A DNA stretch of 64,000 nt from Clostridiales bacterium (lineage in GTDB: Bacteria > Bacillota > Clostridia > Lachnospirales > Lachnospiraceae): positions 1-64,000 of the forward strand of contig JAJQCD010000034.1 in the NCBI GenBank assembly GCA_021202925.1, in the 5' to 3' direction. Positions 17,969 through 29,518 of the stretch are shown one piece after another (positions within the stretch are counted from its first letter, which is position 1; every line of letters begins with the position of its first letter). Under the pieces are notes generated by a model. It made no database searches. It was given only the letters and a program-made list of their open reading frames with translations, and was not told the DNA's origin. The translations under genes and the position numbers were made by a program.

Positions 17969-19429
17969 ATGAGCGAACGCAATCTCAGCCTGCTGACTGA
18001 TCTCTATGAACTGACGATGATGCAGGGCTATTTTAAGGAGAAGGATGCCAACGAAACCGTTATTTTCGACGCTTTTTTCCGCAACAACCCGCAGGGGGGC
18101 GGCTATGCGATCTGCGCCGGGCTGGATCAGCTGATTGATTACATCAAAAATCTGCGCTTTGACGAGAGTGATATTGACTATCTGCGCACGGTCGGCATGT
18201 TTGACGAAGATTTTCTGGAATACCTGCGCGATTTCCGCTTCACGGGCGACATCTATGCCATCCCGGAGGGAACTTTCGTCTTCCCGCGCGAGCCTCTCGT
18301 CAAGGTCATCGCACCCATCATGCAGGCACAGGTCATCGAGACCGCCCTGCTGACCCTGATCAACCACCAGTCTCTGATCGCCACCAAGGCGGCGCGTGTC
18401 GTGCACGCGGCCAAGGGAGACGGCGTCATGGAATTCGGCCTGCGCCGTGCGCAGGGACCGGACGCCGGCATCTATGGCGCCAGAGCGGCGATGATCGCCG
18501 GCTGTGTCGGTACTTCCAATGTCCTCTGCGGCAAAATGTTCGGTGTTCCGGTTAAGGGAACGCATGCCCACAGCTGGATCATGAGTTTCCCGGATGAGCT
18601 GACTGCATTCCGCACGTATGCAAAGCTCTATCCGAATGCCTGCACGCTGCTGGTTGACACCTATGACACGCTCAACTCCGGCATTCCCAACGCCATCCAG
18701 GTCTTCACCGAGATGCGCGAGGCCGGTATTCCACTGAAGAATTACGGCATCCGCTTAGACAGCGGCGATCTTGCCTATCTCTCCAAGATGGCGAAGAAGA
18801 TGCTTGATGAGGCCGGCTTCACCGACGCCGTGATCTCCGCGTCCAATGATCTTGATGAAACACTGATTACCTCACTGAAAATGCAGGGCGCTACCATCAA
18901 CTCCTGGGGCGTCGGCACGAACCTGATCACCTCCAAGGACTGCCCGTCCTTCGGCGGCGTATACAAGCTGGCGGCAGTCAAAGACCGGGAAAGCGGACAG
19001 TTCATTCCGAAGATCAAGCTCTCGGAGAATGTCGAAAAGATCACCAATCCGGGCAACAAGACCATCCGACGCATCTACGACGGCCAGACCGGCAAGATCA
19101 TTGCCGACCTGATCTGCCTGGTTGATGAGGAATACAGCGAGCATGATTCGCTCCTGCTTTTCGATCCGATCCAGACCTGGAAGAAGACGCACCTGCCGGG
19201 AGACACCTACACCATGCGTGAGCTTCTGGTTCCGGTCTTCCTGAACGGCGAATGCGTCTACGAAAGCCCAAGCGTGATGGACATCCGCGCCTATTGCGCA
19301 AAGGAGAAGGAGACGCTCTGGGAGGAATCGCTCCGCCTGAGTTATCCGCACGAGGTGCATGTCGACCTTTCGAAACCTCTGTGGAATATGAAGAACCAGC
19401 TGTTAGATAACTTCCATTATACAAGATAA
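17969..19429 (+). CDS. pncB: Nicotinate phosphoribosyltransferase
   Basis: A 486-residue enzyme that makes nicotinate mononucleotide from nicotinate and PRPP for NAD salvage. The N-terminus [10 protein letters not shown] and the [19 protein letters not shown] segment are diagnostic, [11 protein letters not shown] carries the His that is phosphorylated during ATP-coupled catalysis, and ISASNDLDE plus [11 protein letters not shown] form the phosphate-binding barrel strands. A GGGGGAA ribosome site precedes the ATG. It stands alone with its own promoter and terminator. Confidence 0.95.
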   Translation: MSERNLSLLTDLYELTMMQGYFKEKDANETVIFDAFFRNNPQGGGYAICAGLDQLIDYIKNLRFDESDIDYLRTVGMFDEDFLEYLRDFRFTGDIYAIPEGTFVFPREPLVKVIAPIMQAQVIETALLTLINHQSLIATKAARVVHAAKGDGVMEFGLRRAQGPDAGIYGARAAMIAGCVGTSNVLCGKMFGVPVKGTHAHSWIMSFPDELTAFRTYAKLYPNACTLLVDTYDTLNSGIPNAIQVFTEMREAGIPLKNYGIRLDSGDLAYLSKMAKKMLDEAGFTDAVISASNDLDETLITSLKMQGATINSWGVGTNLITSKDCPSFGGVYKLAAVKDRESGQFIPKIKLSENVEKITNPGNKTIRRIYDGQTGKIIADLICLVDEEYSEHDSLLLFDPIQTWKKTHLPGDTYTMRELLVPVFLNGECVYESPSVMDIRAYCAKEKETLWEESLRLSYPHEVHVDLSKPLWNMKNQLLDNFHYTR

Positions 19430-19461
19430 CGGCAAAACGCCAGAACCGTCCACCTGCAGGC

Positions 19462-19505
19462 AAAGAGACGGAGCCGGGTACAGACACCCCCGACTCCGTC
19501 TCTTT
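19462..19505. terminator. Terminator between pncB and gltD
   Basis: AAAGAGACGGAG (19462-19473) pairs with CTCCGTCTCTTT (19494-19505), with extra GC pairing inside. It lies between convergent genes and can serve both. Confidence 0.75.
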
Positions 19506-19576
19506 GTATTCTTTCCGGCCATTTTGTACCGTATCGTTGCACAGGACCTGCCACCACGCAGAAAGCATCCGCGATC

Positions 19577-21064
<1,488 letters not shown>

Positions 21065-21076
21065 CTTCTCTCCTCC

Positions 21077-24000
21077 TTACTGTCTCTGTACCGCATAGAA
21101 TGCTTCGATCTGCGCCTGCTCGCTGCTCAGCCCTTTTTCCTCCATCTGAACGATGGTATTCATCATCTTGCGATAATCGTGCGGCAGGATCTTCTTAAAC
21201 TTCGGGAGATACTCTCCGAAATGGTCAAGGATATACTTGCCCTTCTCGGAATTGGTGTAAGCCACATGCTCCTGAATCATTTCCTTCAGTTCCATGACAT
21301 CATATTTATCCGTCACGTCTTCCATCGAGACCAGTTCCTTATTCAGGCGTTTGTAAAGGTCTCTCTTCTCATCCAGCACATAGGCAATGCCGCCGCTCAT
21401 GCCGGCTGCAAAGTTCTTGCCGGTCGGTCCCAGGATCACGGCCCGGCCGCCGGTCATGTACTCGCATCCATGGTCGCCGACTCCCTCTACGACAGCCGTC
21501 GCCCCGGAATTGCGGACACAGAAACGTTCACCGGCGATGCCGTTGATAAACGCCTTGCCGCTGGTCGCACCGTACAGCGCCACGTTACCGATAATGATGT
21601 TGTCCTCCGCCTTGAACTGGACGCCCCTGGGCGGATAGACGATCAGCTTGCCGCCGGAAAGCCCCTTGCCAAAATAATCGTTGCTGTCACCGACAAGCTC
21701 CAGCGTCAGGCCTCTGGGGATGAAGGCGCCAAAGCTCTGGCCGCCGCTGCCGTTGCACTGAATGGTAAACGTATCCTCCGGCAGGCCATCCGGATACTTT
21801 CTGGTGATTTCTGAGCCGAAAATCGTGCCCAGGGTACGGTCTATGTTCGACACGTCAATCTGCAGGCTCTTCTTCTGACCGCTTGCAAGCGCTCCCTTCA
21901 GTTTCTTCAGGAAGACCTGCTCATCCACGGTATTCTCCAGTTCGAAGTCGAACTCAATCTTATCGTGGTAACCGCGAAGCGGAGTCCCCGCGTACGGATT
22001 GTTGAGGATATTGCTCAGATCCACCTTGTTCGCCCGTTCGCCCGGAAGATTGTCCTTCTTCTTCAGCAGTTCCGTGCGGCCCACCAGCTCATCGATCGTC
22101 CGCACGCCGAACTTCGCCATGTACTCCCGCATCTCCTGCGCAATAAAGTGCATAAAGTTCACCACATACTCCGGCTTGCCGCGGAACCGCTTCCGAAGCT
22201 CCGGATTCTGTGTCGCGATTCCCACCGGGCAGGTATCCAGATTACAGACACGCATCATCACGCAGCCCATCGTCACCAGCGGAGCGGTCGCAAAACCAAA
22301 TTCTTCCGCTCCCAGCATGCAGGCAATCACCACATCGCGACCGGTCATCAGCTTGCCGTCGGTTTCCAGAATCACCTTATCCCGCAGGCCGTTCATAATC
22401 AGAGTCTGATGCGCCTCCGCAATCCCCAGCTCCCAGGGAAGGCCCGCATTGTAAATGGAATTGCGCGGCGCCGCGCCGGTACCCCCGTCGTATCCGGATA
22501 CCAGAATCACCTGCGCACCCGCCTTTGCCACACCGGCAGCGACTGTGCCGACGCCGGCCTCAGAAACCAGCTTCACGGAAATCCGCGCCCGCGTATTCGA
22601 ATTCTTCAGGTCATAAATCAGCTGCGCCAGATCCTCAATCGAATAAATGTCATGATGCGGCGGCGGAGAAATCAGCCCCACGCCGGTCGTCGAGTGACGG
22701 GTCTTCGCAATCCACGGATACACCTTCCCGCCCGGAAGCTGGCCGCCCTCACCCGGTTTCGCGCCCTGCGCCATCTTGATCTGAATCTCCTGCGCACTCA
22801 CCAGATAACGGGACGTCACGCCGAAACGGCCGGACGCCACCTGCTTGATCGCGGAACAGCGATTGTTGGTCTTTGTGCCCGAATTCAGGCGCTCCAGGCT
22901 CTCACCGCCCTCACCGGTATTCGACTTGCCGCCGATGCGGTTCATCGCGATCGCCAGCGTCTCGTGCGCCTCCTGGGAAATGGAGCCATAGGACATGGCG
23001 CCGGTCTTAAAGCGCTTCACGATCGAATCCACACTCTCGACCTCGTCGATCGGGATACCGCCGTCCTCCGGATAATTGAAATCCATCAGCGTACGCAGTG
23101 TCACCGTCTGCCCTTCCCCGGTCAGAGCGTGCGTGTATTCCTTAAACATATCGTAATCGCCCCGGCGGGTCGACTCCTGCAGCAAATGGATCGTCCTCGG
23201 ATTGTACAGATGCACCTCCTGCCCCGCACGCTCCTTGTGGCTGCCCACGCTCTCCAGCGTCAGGTCTGCATCCAGGCCGAGCGGGTCATAGGCGCTCGAA
23301 TGCAGCGCATCCACATCCGCCGCGATATCTTCAAGCGTCACGCCGCCCACACGACTGACAGTGCTGGTAAAATATTTATCAATCACATCCTTCGAAATGC
23401 CAATAGCTTCGAAGATCTTCGCACCCTGATAGGACTGGATCGTGGAAATGCCCATCTTGGAGGCAATCTTCACAATACCATGAAGAACCGCCGAATTGTA
23501 ATCCTGCACGGCTGCATAGTAATCCTTATCCAGCATCTTCGACTCGATCAGATAATGAATCGACTCCTGCGCCAGATACGGGTTGATCGCACTCGCGCCG
23601 AAACCAAGCAACGTCGCGAAATGATGCACCTCTCTCGGCTCGCCGCTCTCCAGGATCAAGGCCATCGAGGTACGCTTCTTCGTCGCGACCAGATGGTTCT
23701 GCAGGGCGGATACCGCCAGCAGGGACGGGATCGGCACATGGTTCTCATCGATCTCACGATCCGAGAGAATGATGACATTCACACCGGTCCGATACGCACG
23801 GTCAACCTCCAGGAACAGCCGGTCAATCGCCTTCTCCAGCGAGGTGTTTTTATAATAGGTAATCGGAATCGTCTCTACCTTGAATCCCGGTTTTTTCATG
23901 TATTTGATCTTCAGCAGATCCGTGCAGGTCAGGATCGGATTGTCTACCTTCAGAATCTTGCAGTTGTCCGCGGACTCCTGCAGAATATTCCCCTCCTGTC

Positions 24001-25657
24001 CGACATAAACCGTCGTCGAGGTGACAATCTCCTCACGAATCGCGTCAATCGGCGGATTCGTAACCTGTGCAAACAGCTGCTTGAAATAGTTAAACAGCGG
24101 CTGATGCTTCTTCGAAAGAACGGCCAGCGGGCTGTCGGCACCCATCGCGGATACCGCCTCGGCGCCATTCTTCGCCATCAGCAGGATCATCGTCCGGTAC
24201 TGTTCATAGGTATATCCGTAGGTCTTCTGAATACGCGCACGCTGCTTGCCATCCATATGCGGTACACTGTGGTTCGGAATCGGCAGCTCATCGAGGCTGA
24301 CGATATTCCTGTCCAGCCACTCGCCATAGGGCTGGCGCGTCGCATAACGCATCTTCAGCTCATCGTCGCTGACCAGCTCCCCCTTCACAGTATCAACGAG
24401 AAGCATACGGCCCGGCCGCTGCCGGTCCTTCTTGATCACATGAGACTGCTCAATATCGATTGCGCCCACCTCAGACGCCAGAATCATCTGATCGTCATCG
24501 GTGATGTAATACCGGGACGGGCGCAGGCCATTGCGGTCAAGAACCGCGCCCAGCACGTCGCCATCCGAGAAAATAATCGACGCAGGGCCATCCCACGGCT
24601 CCATCATGGTCGCATAGTAGCGGTAAAAATCCTTCACTTCCTGCGGCATAAAGCGATCATGCTCCCATGGAGCCGGAATCATAATCATCATCGCTAACGG
24701 CAGCTCCATCCCGCTCATCACCATAAATTCCAGCGCATTGTCGAACATGGCCGAGTCGGAGCCGTCCTGATTGATAATCGGAAGAACCTTATAAATATCG
24801 TGCTTGAAGACCTCCGTCTCCATCGTCTCTTCCCGGGCAAGCATGCGGTCGATATTACCGCGGATTGTATTGATCTCGCCGTTGTGAACGATGAAGCGGT
24901 TCGGATGCGCACGCATCCAGCTCGGGTTCGTATTCGTACTGAACCGCGAATGAATGATCGCCAGTGCGGACTCATAATCCGGATCGACCAGGTCATCGAA
25001 AAACTGCCGCAGCTCATTGACCAGGAACATTCCCTTATAGACGATCGTGCGGCTGCTCATCGAGACCACATAGGTATTGTCATTGCTCTGCTCAAAGACG
25101 CGACGCGCCACATAGAGCTTGCGGTCAAAATCGAGTCCCTTGCTGACCTTCTTCGGCTTGCCGATGAAGCCCTGCACGATATACGGCATCTTCTCCACCG
25201 CTCTCGCACTGATGCGATCCGGATGGATCGGCAGATCACGCCAGCCAAGGAACTCCATTCCTTCCTTCTTCACGATGATCTCCAGCATCTTCTTCGCCTG
25301 ATTGCGCTGCAGCTCATCCTGCGGGAAGAAGAACATGCCGACACCATACTCCCGTTCGCCGCCGAGCCGAATCCCCAGCGGTTCGGTCACCTTCTTAAAA
25401 AATCTGTGCGAAACCTGCAGCATAATACCGACGCCGTCGCCGGTCTTCCCTTCGGCATCCATACCGGCGCGGTGCTTCAGATGCTCCACGATGTGAAGCG
25501 CCTGTTCCACTGTCTTGTGGCTCTTGATACCCTTGATATTGGCAACTGCACCAATGCCGCAGTTGTCGTGCTCAAAGCGTGGATCATACAGACCCTGCGC
25601 CTTGTTCTCCGTCAGCGTATCCGCTGACCTGCATGGTTTTCTCTGATCGCTTTCCAT
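21077..25657 (-). CDS. gltB: Glutamate synthase large subunit
   Basis: A protein of about 1,526 residues making two glutamates from glutamine and 2-oxoglutarate. The class II amidotransferase nucleophile is Cys33 in HDNCGIGAVANIKG, exposed after propeptide removal. The FMN/synthase domain has GAKPGEGGQLPGGKVYPWIA and the 3Fe-4S motif with Cys in MRVCNLDTCPVGIATQ; the C-terminal beta-helix repeats (GKGLSGGKLIVYPP, GATSGKAFINGIAGERF) follow. I place the start at ATG 25657, with AAGGA eight bases upstream; ATGs at 25663 and 25675 are alternatives. Fifteen or more residues of open frame further upstream look like leader, not protein. A promoter and three operator half-sites lie upstream. Confidence 0.96.
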   Translation of the reverse strand: MESDQRKPCRSADTLTENKAQGLYDPRFEHDNCGIGAVANIKGIKSHKTVEQALHIVEHLKHRAGMDAEGKTGDGVGIMLQVSHRFFKKVTEPLGIRLGGEREYGVGMFFFPQDELQRNQAKKMLEIIVKKEGMEFLGWRDLPIHPDRISARAVEKMPYIVQGFIGKPKKVSKGLDFDRKLYVARRVFEQSNDNTYVVSMSSRTIVYKGMFLVNELRQFFDDLVDPDYESALAIIHSRFSTNTNPSWMRAHPNRFIVHNGEINTIRGNIDRMLAREETMETEVFKHDIYKVLPIINQDGSDSAMFDNALEFMVMSGMELPLAMMIMIPAPWEHDRFMPQEVKDFYRYYATMMEPWDGPASIIFSDGDVLGAVLDRNGLRPSRYYITDDDQMILASEVGAIDIEQSHVIKKDRQRPGRMLLVDTVKGELVSDDELKMRYATRQPYGEWLDRNIVSLDELPIPNHSVPHMDGKQRARIQKTYGYTYEQYRTMILLMAKNGAEAVSAMGADSPLAVLSKKHQPLFNYFKQLFAQVTNPPIDAIREEIVTSTTVYVGQEGNILQESADNCKILKVDNPILTCTDLLKIKYMKKPGFKVETIPITYYKNTSLEKAIDRLFLEVDRAYRTGVNVIILSDREIDENHVPIPSLLAVSALQNHLVATKKRTSMALILESGEPREVHHFATLLGFGASAINPYLAQESIHYLIESKMLDKDYYAAVQDYNSAVLHGIVKIASKMGISTIQSYQGAKIFEAIGISKDVIDKYFTSTVSRVGGVTLEDIAADVDALHSSAYDPLGLDADLTLESVGSHKERAGQEVHLYNPRTIHLLQESTRRGDYDMFKEYTHALTGEGQTVTLRTLMDFNYPEDGGIPIDEVESVDSIVKRFKTGAMSYGSISQEAHETLAIAMNRIGGKSNTGEGGESLERLNSGTKTNNRCSAIKQVASGRFGVTSRYLVSAQEIQIKMAQGAKPGEGGQLPGGKVYPWIAKTRHSTTGVGLISPPPHHDIYSIEDLAQLIYDLKNSNTRARISVKLVSEAGVGTVAAGVAKAGAQVILVSGYDGGTGAAPRNSIYNAGLPWELGIAEAHQTLIMNGLRDKVILETDGKLMTGRDVVIACMLGAEEFGFATAPLVTMGCVMMRVCNLDTCPVGIATQNPELRKRFRGKPEYVVNFMHFIAQEMREYMAKFGVRTIDELVGRTELLKKKDNLPGERANKVDLSNILNNPYAGTPLRGYHDKIEFDFELENTVDEQVFLKKLKGALASGQKKSLQIDVSNIDRTLGTIFGSEITRKYPDGLPEDTFTIQCNGSGGQSFGAFIPRGLTLELVGDSNDYFGKGLSGGKLIVYPPRGVQFKAEDNIIIGNVALYGATSGKAFINGIAGERFCVRNSGATAVVEGVGDHGCEYMTGGRAVILGPTGKNFAAGMSGGIAYVLDEKRDLYKRLNKELVSMEDVTDKYDVMELKEMIQEHVAYTNSEKGKYILDHFGEYLPKFKKILPHDYRKMMNTIVQMEEKGLSSEQAQIEAFYAVQRQ

Positions 25658-25762
25658 AACCATTTTCCTTTCCATGTGGTATTTCTGTATCTCCTGCCCA
25701 TGGCCAGTGGAGGGTGACCACGGAAACCGGGGGCTGAAAGGTTCGACCCCCAAATTTCGTTT

Positions 25763-25791
25763 ATCATACTACAGAATTGAGAAATTGTAAA
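25763..25791 (-). promoter_or_regulatory. Promoter of gltB-gltD
   Basis: Minus-strand TTTACA (25791-25786), 17 bases, TATGAT (25768-25763). The transcript would have a roughly 100-base leader containing a small GGGGG...CCCCC hairpin at about 25733-25711. Confidence 0.7.
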
Positions 25792-25808
25792 TAACTACTT
25801 TTCTCCGA

Positions 25809-25843
25809 ATTGTCAGATTATTAGACAATTTTCGATTATTGTC
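25809..25843. promoter_or_regulatory. Three alternating half-sites upstream of gltB
   Basis: ATTGTC (25809-25814), GACAAT (25824-25829) and ATTGTC (25838-25843) alternate in orientation at 14-15-base steps, 17 bases upstream of the -35. This looks like a regulator array, possibly for the LysR protein whose gene ends 55 bases away. Confidence 0.5.
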
Positions 25844-25898
25844 TATTATTGCGCTTCTTGGCACTTAATTAAATTAAGTTGTTTACTCTTTTTGCCTT

Positions 25899-26816
25899 TC
25901 AATACAACTTCGAAAGGATGTTGAGATATTCTTCCGCAAATGGCGAAAGCGGCATATTCTTATGCTTCATCCAAACGTATTCCGCCTGCAATTCACAGTC
26001 TTCAATGGGCAAAATCTGTAAATCCGGAGCGGAATTGTATTTGTGAAAGCTTTCCGGCGAAGCGGCAACCAGTCCAACAGCCTGACCGGAACGAATCAGT
26101 TCAAAAAAAATCTGGCTTCCATTCACACTGATCTCTCCCATGGAATGCAGCGACAGGCCGGTCTCATGCAGCATCGAATGACTGGGATCCTTCGAAGTAG
26201 GACCATATTGCACCGCCGTGTACGGATACAATTCCTCCATTCGAATGCCTCCCTGTCTCCCGAACAATGGATTCCCGCTTCCGACGATCGCGCACAGCGC
26301 ACTTCGCCCCAGAACATGATATTCCAGCGCGGCGTTTGCCGCTTTAGCCCTGGCCATTTTTATATAAGAGGAATAAATTCCAAATACGGCCAACTCTACC
26401 CGGTTGCCGACAACCTCCGCAATCAACGCATCCAGAGAATCAAAATTCTGAAAAGAAAACTGAATCGGAGTGCCGATATGCCGGTTTGCAAACTGCACAA
26501 AGGCAGCGGCTGCGCGGCTGGAGCTGAGAGAACCAATCCGTAAAGGCGTCCTCTTCTGGTGCGGCATCGCAACGTATTCCTGCACCTGATCGTATTCGCG
26601 GCGGATGACACGGAAACGTTCAATGAGATTCTGCCCCTCCGGCGTCACCGTCACTCCGCCCGGCAAACGTGCAAACAGTTGAACGCCTATTTCCTCCTCC
26701 AGCTGCTTAATCGCATAACTCAAATTCGGCTGTGACAAATACAGATTGCGGGCCGCCTGACTGAAGGAACCGGTATCGGCAATTTCCACCGCATAGAAAA
26801 AAGCTTCAAATTTCAT
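25899..26816 (-). CDS. LysR-type transcriptional regulator
   Basis: A 305-residue LysR regulator. The N-terminal winged helix has FYAVEIADTGSFSQAARNLYLSQPNLSYAIKQLEE-type sequence (about residues 6-38), and the rest is a periplasmic-binding-protein-like effector domain. ATG 26816 is preceded by GAGGAGGAAG. It diverges from the SLC13 transporter-M20 operon at 27053 and is its likely regulator, though its 3' end also adjoins the gltB control region. It resembles the LysR at 39906, sharing the LYLSQPNLS.SI..LE type of recognition helix. Confidence 0.92.
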   Translation of the reverse strand: MKFEAFFYAVEIADTGSFSQAARNLYLSQPNLSYAIKQLEEEIGVQLFARLPGGVTVTPEGQNLIERFRVIRREYDQVQEYVAMPHQKRTPLRIGSLSSSRAAAAFVQFANRHIGTPIQFSFQNFDSLDALIAEVVGNRVELAVFGIYSSYIKMARAKAANAALEYHVLGRSALCAIVGSGNPLFGRQGGIRMEELYPYTAVQYGPTSKDPSHSMLHETGLSLHSMGEISVNGSQIFFELIRSGQAVGLVAASPESFHKYNSAPDLQILPIEDCELQAEYVWMKHKNMPLSPFAEEYLNILSKLY

Positions 26817-26883
26817 TCCGCACTTCCTCCTCAATACAATTTCTCATCAAAATCATCTATCCATTTTCATAAAAATAATATAT

Positions 26884-26913
26884 TTGCGATTTTTTTCTGT
26901 CAAGCATTATAAT
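26884..26913 (+). promoter_or_regulatory. Promoter of the SLC13-M20 operon
   Basis: TTGCGA (26884-26889), 18 bases, TATAAT (26908-26913), giving a leader of about 130 bases. Confidence 0.55.
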
Positions 26914-26915
26914 CA

Positions 26916-26976
26916 GATTACGAGAAAGCAAAGAAGCGTAATCGTGAAAGGAAGGCGCTTCTTTGCTTATTTTTAT
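26916..26976 (+). promoter_or_regulatory. Leader attenuator with alternative hairpins
   Basis: A perfect 13-bp stem, AAGCAAAGAAGCG (26926-26938) with CGCTTCTTTGCTT (26956-26968), is followed by a T-rich run and looks like an intrinsic terminator inside the leader, 85 bases before the start codon. A competing stem, GATTACG (26916-26922) with CGTAATC (26937-26943), spans the first arm and would act as an antiterminator. Confidence 0.55.
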
Positions 26977-27052
26977 AACGATTCAGGACATTTGCACAAA
27001 ACCATATTCATCCCGAATCGGTCACAATCATTCAAGAAAAGGAGAAACACAA

Positions 27053-28345
27053 ATGAATCAAATGACAATCTGCCTGTTCATCTTCATTCTGACGCTGCTG
27101 GCTTACGCATTCTTAAGCAGCCGTGTGCCGATCACGGTCATCTCTCTGATCAGCGTAGCCCTTCTGATGCTCACCGGATGCCTGGCTCCCTCTGACGCGC
27201 TGTCCTGTTTTTCAAACTCCAGCGCCATTCTGATGGCCAGTATTTTCGTTGTCTCCGCCGGGCTGAACCGTACCCAGATGGTTCACAACATATCGGCCGG
27301 CATCTGCAAAGTCAGCAAGGGATCCTTTTTAAAGGTCCTGGCCGGTTATGTCCTGCTGACCTGTATTCTGGCCCAGTTTATCCCCAGCGCCGTGGCCTGC
27401 TTCAGCGTCGTATTTCCGCTTGCACTGGGCGTCTGCAAAGAGATGAAGATTCCGCCCTCAAAGATGATGTATTCCCTCGGCATTACGGCCATCGGTACCG
27501 TCATCACTCTGCCCTTCAGTTCCGCGATCAGTGAGATGGCAAGGATTCAGGGATTCCTGGAAGCCTATGAATACACTGATTACAATATGACTATCATGGA
27601 TATCAGCTACGCCAAAACCCCAACCATGATTGCCATCCTCCTGCTTGCCATCTTCGTAATTCCAAAATTCGCTCCGGACCACCAGCTGGCAGGCAGTGAT
27701 ATTCAGATCAGCCAGAAAAAGGAACCGGCGCCCCTGGATCCGGTCAGAGAAGCGATCGGCTATCTTACCTTTCTCGGCGTCCTGCTCGGTCTTTTATTTT
27801 CCTCAAAAATCGGCCTTTCTTCCTGGCAGGTTGCTTTCATTGGCGCTCTGGTCATCGCCGCATCCGGTATGTTTGATACCAAAGAACTTGTCGACGCCAT
27901 GAACATGAATATGGTGCTTCTGTTTGTCGGCGCACTGGCGATCGGTACCGCCCTGTCCTCCACCGGTGTGGCGGATCTGATCGGCTCCCGGCTCTCCGGC
28001 GTCATCCTCACCCTGAACAACAACTACCTGGCCGGACTCGTGTTCTTTATCGCACCCTTTATCCTGACTCAGTTCATGCTGAACCTCGGCATTTACTCCA
28101 TTTTCACGCCGCTTTACATCATGATCTGCAAATCCATGGGTGCCAACCCCATCGGCCCTATCATGCTGTGTATGATCGCCAGCATGACCGCATTCTTCAG
28201 CCCCCTGGCGACTCCGGCCGTACCGCTTATGATGGGCGCTGGAAATTATTCCATAAAGGATCTGGTCAAAATGGGATGGGTTCCCATGATCATCATTACA
28301 CTCGTCAGCGTTGCCTGGATAATGACCGTTTATCCGGTTTTCTAA
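27053..28345 (+). CDS. SLC13-family anion permease
   Basis: A 430-residue membrane protein with about 11-12 helices, of the divalent anion:Na+ symporter/ArsB-NhaD superfamily. Inverted-repeat features include helix-turn segments with SNSSAILMASIFVVSAGLNRT and ATPAVPLMMGAGNYS, the latter matching the family C-terminal T-P-x-x-x-L region. ATG 27053 follows AAAAGGAGAAACAC; upstream open frame is leader RNA. The M20 hydrolase gene is 33 bases downstream, so the pair probably imports and hydrolyses an acidic acylated compound. Two paralogues of nearly equal length occur at 35763 and 45785. Confidence 0.85.
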   Translation: MNQMTICLFIFILTLLAYAFLSSRVPITVISLISVALLMLTGCLAPSDALSCFSNSSAILMASIFVVSAGLNRTQMVHNISAGICKVSKGSFLKVLAGYVLLTCILAQFIPSAVACFSVVFPLALGVCKEMKIPPSKMMYSLGITAIGTVITLPFSSAISEMARIQGFLEAYEYTDYNMTIMDISYAKTPTMIAILLLAIFVIPKFAPDHQLAGSDIQISQKKEPAPLDPVREAIGYLTFLGVLLGLLFSSKIGLSSWQVAFIGALVIAASGMFDTKELVDAMNMNMVLLFVGALAIGTALSSTGVADLIGSRLSGVILTLNNNYLAGLVFFIAPFILTQFMLNLGIYSIFTPLYIMICKSMGANPIGPIMLCMIASMTAFFSPLATPAVPLMMGAGNYSIKDLVKMGWVPMIIITLVSVAWIMTVYPVF

Positions 28346-28378
28346 AGGCCTGACAGCACATCAGAAAGGGGAAATTCC

Positions 28379-29518
28379 ATGAATTCAAACATCCATACCA
28401 TCGTGGAACACTATGCAAGGGAATGCGCTGGCGAACAGCAGGCACTCCTGCGAACACTCGGCGTAATCCCTGCTCCCACCCGTCAGGAAGACCTGCGCGC
28501 CATTTTCTGCCGCGACTGGTTTCTGGCTCAGGGCGCAACGGACGTCTCGATTGATTCAGCCAAAAATGTAATCTGTAAGATCAACTGCGAAAACGCCTCC
28601 GAATACATAGCCTTTGCCGCGCACACCGATATCGTCTTTCCGGACACCTCAGAACTGCCCATGTACGAAGAAGGGAACCGGCTTTTCGCCCCGGGCATCG
28701 GAGATGATACAAGCAATCTTGTCAACCTGATGATGGGTGCGAAATATCTCATTCAGCATCCGATTGACACCAACTATGGTATTCTGATTGTTGCCAATTC
28801 CTGTGAAGAAGGCCTGGGCAATCTCGACGGCACAAAGGCCCTGTTTGCAAAATACGGTGCACAGATCAAAGCCTTTTATTCCTTTGACGGCTATACGCCG
28901 CAATGTTGCAGCTGCGCAGTCGGCTCTTACCGATACCGGATTTCCTGCCATACCTGTGGCGGTCATTCGTATGTCAACTTCGGCGCGCCCAACGCCATCG
29001 AAATTCTGTGTGCCCTGGTAGAAAAACTCTATCAGATCGAACCCCCTGTCGAAGCAGTCACGACCTATAATGTCGGACGCATCGAAGGCGGTACAACCGT
29101 CAATTCCATCGCGGAAGACGCCAGCATTCTTTACGAATTTCGCTCCACCTCACAGAGCTGCCTGGAGATCATGGAGCAGGCGTTCCATCAGGCTGTGGAC
29201 AGCATCCGTGACCGGGGCGGAGATATCAAAATTGATCTGCTTGGCATCCGGCCGGGTAATGGACCATTGGACAAAGACGCACTGGATGCCTTCACAAAAC
29301 AGACAGCGGAGATCATCTCCACCTATTACGAAGGAGGGATTGACTATGCGCCTTACTCCACAGACAGCAATGTTCCACTCTCCCTCGGCATTCCGGCCAA
29401 CACGGTCGGAACCGTTCTCGGTGCAAATGCCCACACGCGCGAAGAATGGGTCTATCCCGCCAGCCTGACCCCAGGCCTGAAGATTGTACTGTCGCTGATG
29501 CTTCAGTACGCGATTTGA
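28379..29518 (+). CDS. M20-family metallopeptidase, tripeptidase-like
   Basis: A 379-residue zinc-dependent hydrolase. Metal and catalytic residues are visible in AAHTDIVFPD (His and catalytic Asp), PGIGDDTSNL (bridging Asp), NSCEEGLGNLDG (catalytic Glu pair) and FDGYTP; a C-terminal AHTREEWV His completes the site. The dimerisation domain lies at about residues 195-300. This pattern is closest to the peptidase T/M20 tripeptidase group rather than the amidohydrolase group. It is the second gene of the SLC13 operon, with a GAAAGGGGAA ribosome site. Its TGA stop directly touches the stop of the opposing gene at 29519. Confidence 0.85.
   Translation: MNSNIHTIVEHYARECAGEQQALLRTLGVIPAPTRQEDLRAIFCRDWFLAQGATDVSIDSAKNVICKINCENASEYIAFAAHTDIVFPDTSELPMYEEGNRLFAPGIGDDTSNLVNLMMGAKYLIQHPIDTNYGILIVANSCEEGLGNLDGTKALFAKYGAQIKAFYSFDGYTPQCCSCAVGSYRYRISCHTCGGHSYVNFGAPNAIEILCALVEKLYQIEPPVEAVTTYNVGRIEGGTTVNSIAEDASILYEFRSTSQSCLEIMEQAFHQAVDSIRDRGGDIKIDLLGIRPGNGPLDKDALDAFTKQTAEIISTYYEGGIDYAPYSTDSNVPLSLGIPANTVGTVLGANAHTREEWVYPASLTPGLKIVLSLMLQYAI

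Noticed and set aside
21965..24697. A 910-codon open frame antisense to gltB
   Set aside because: It lies wholly inside a convincing glutamate synthase gene, has low-complexity His/Arg-rich sequence and no ribosome site; it is a by-product of GC-rich codon use.
25658..25762. Glutamine riboswitch in the gltB leader
   Set aside because: Only a small G/C hairpin is seen; I cannot find the conserved glnA-RNA core.
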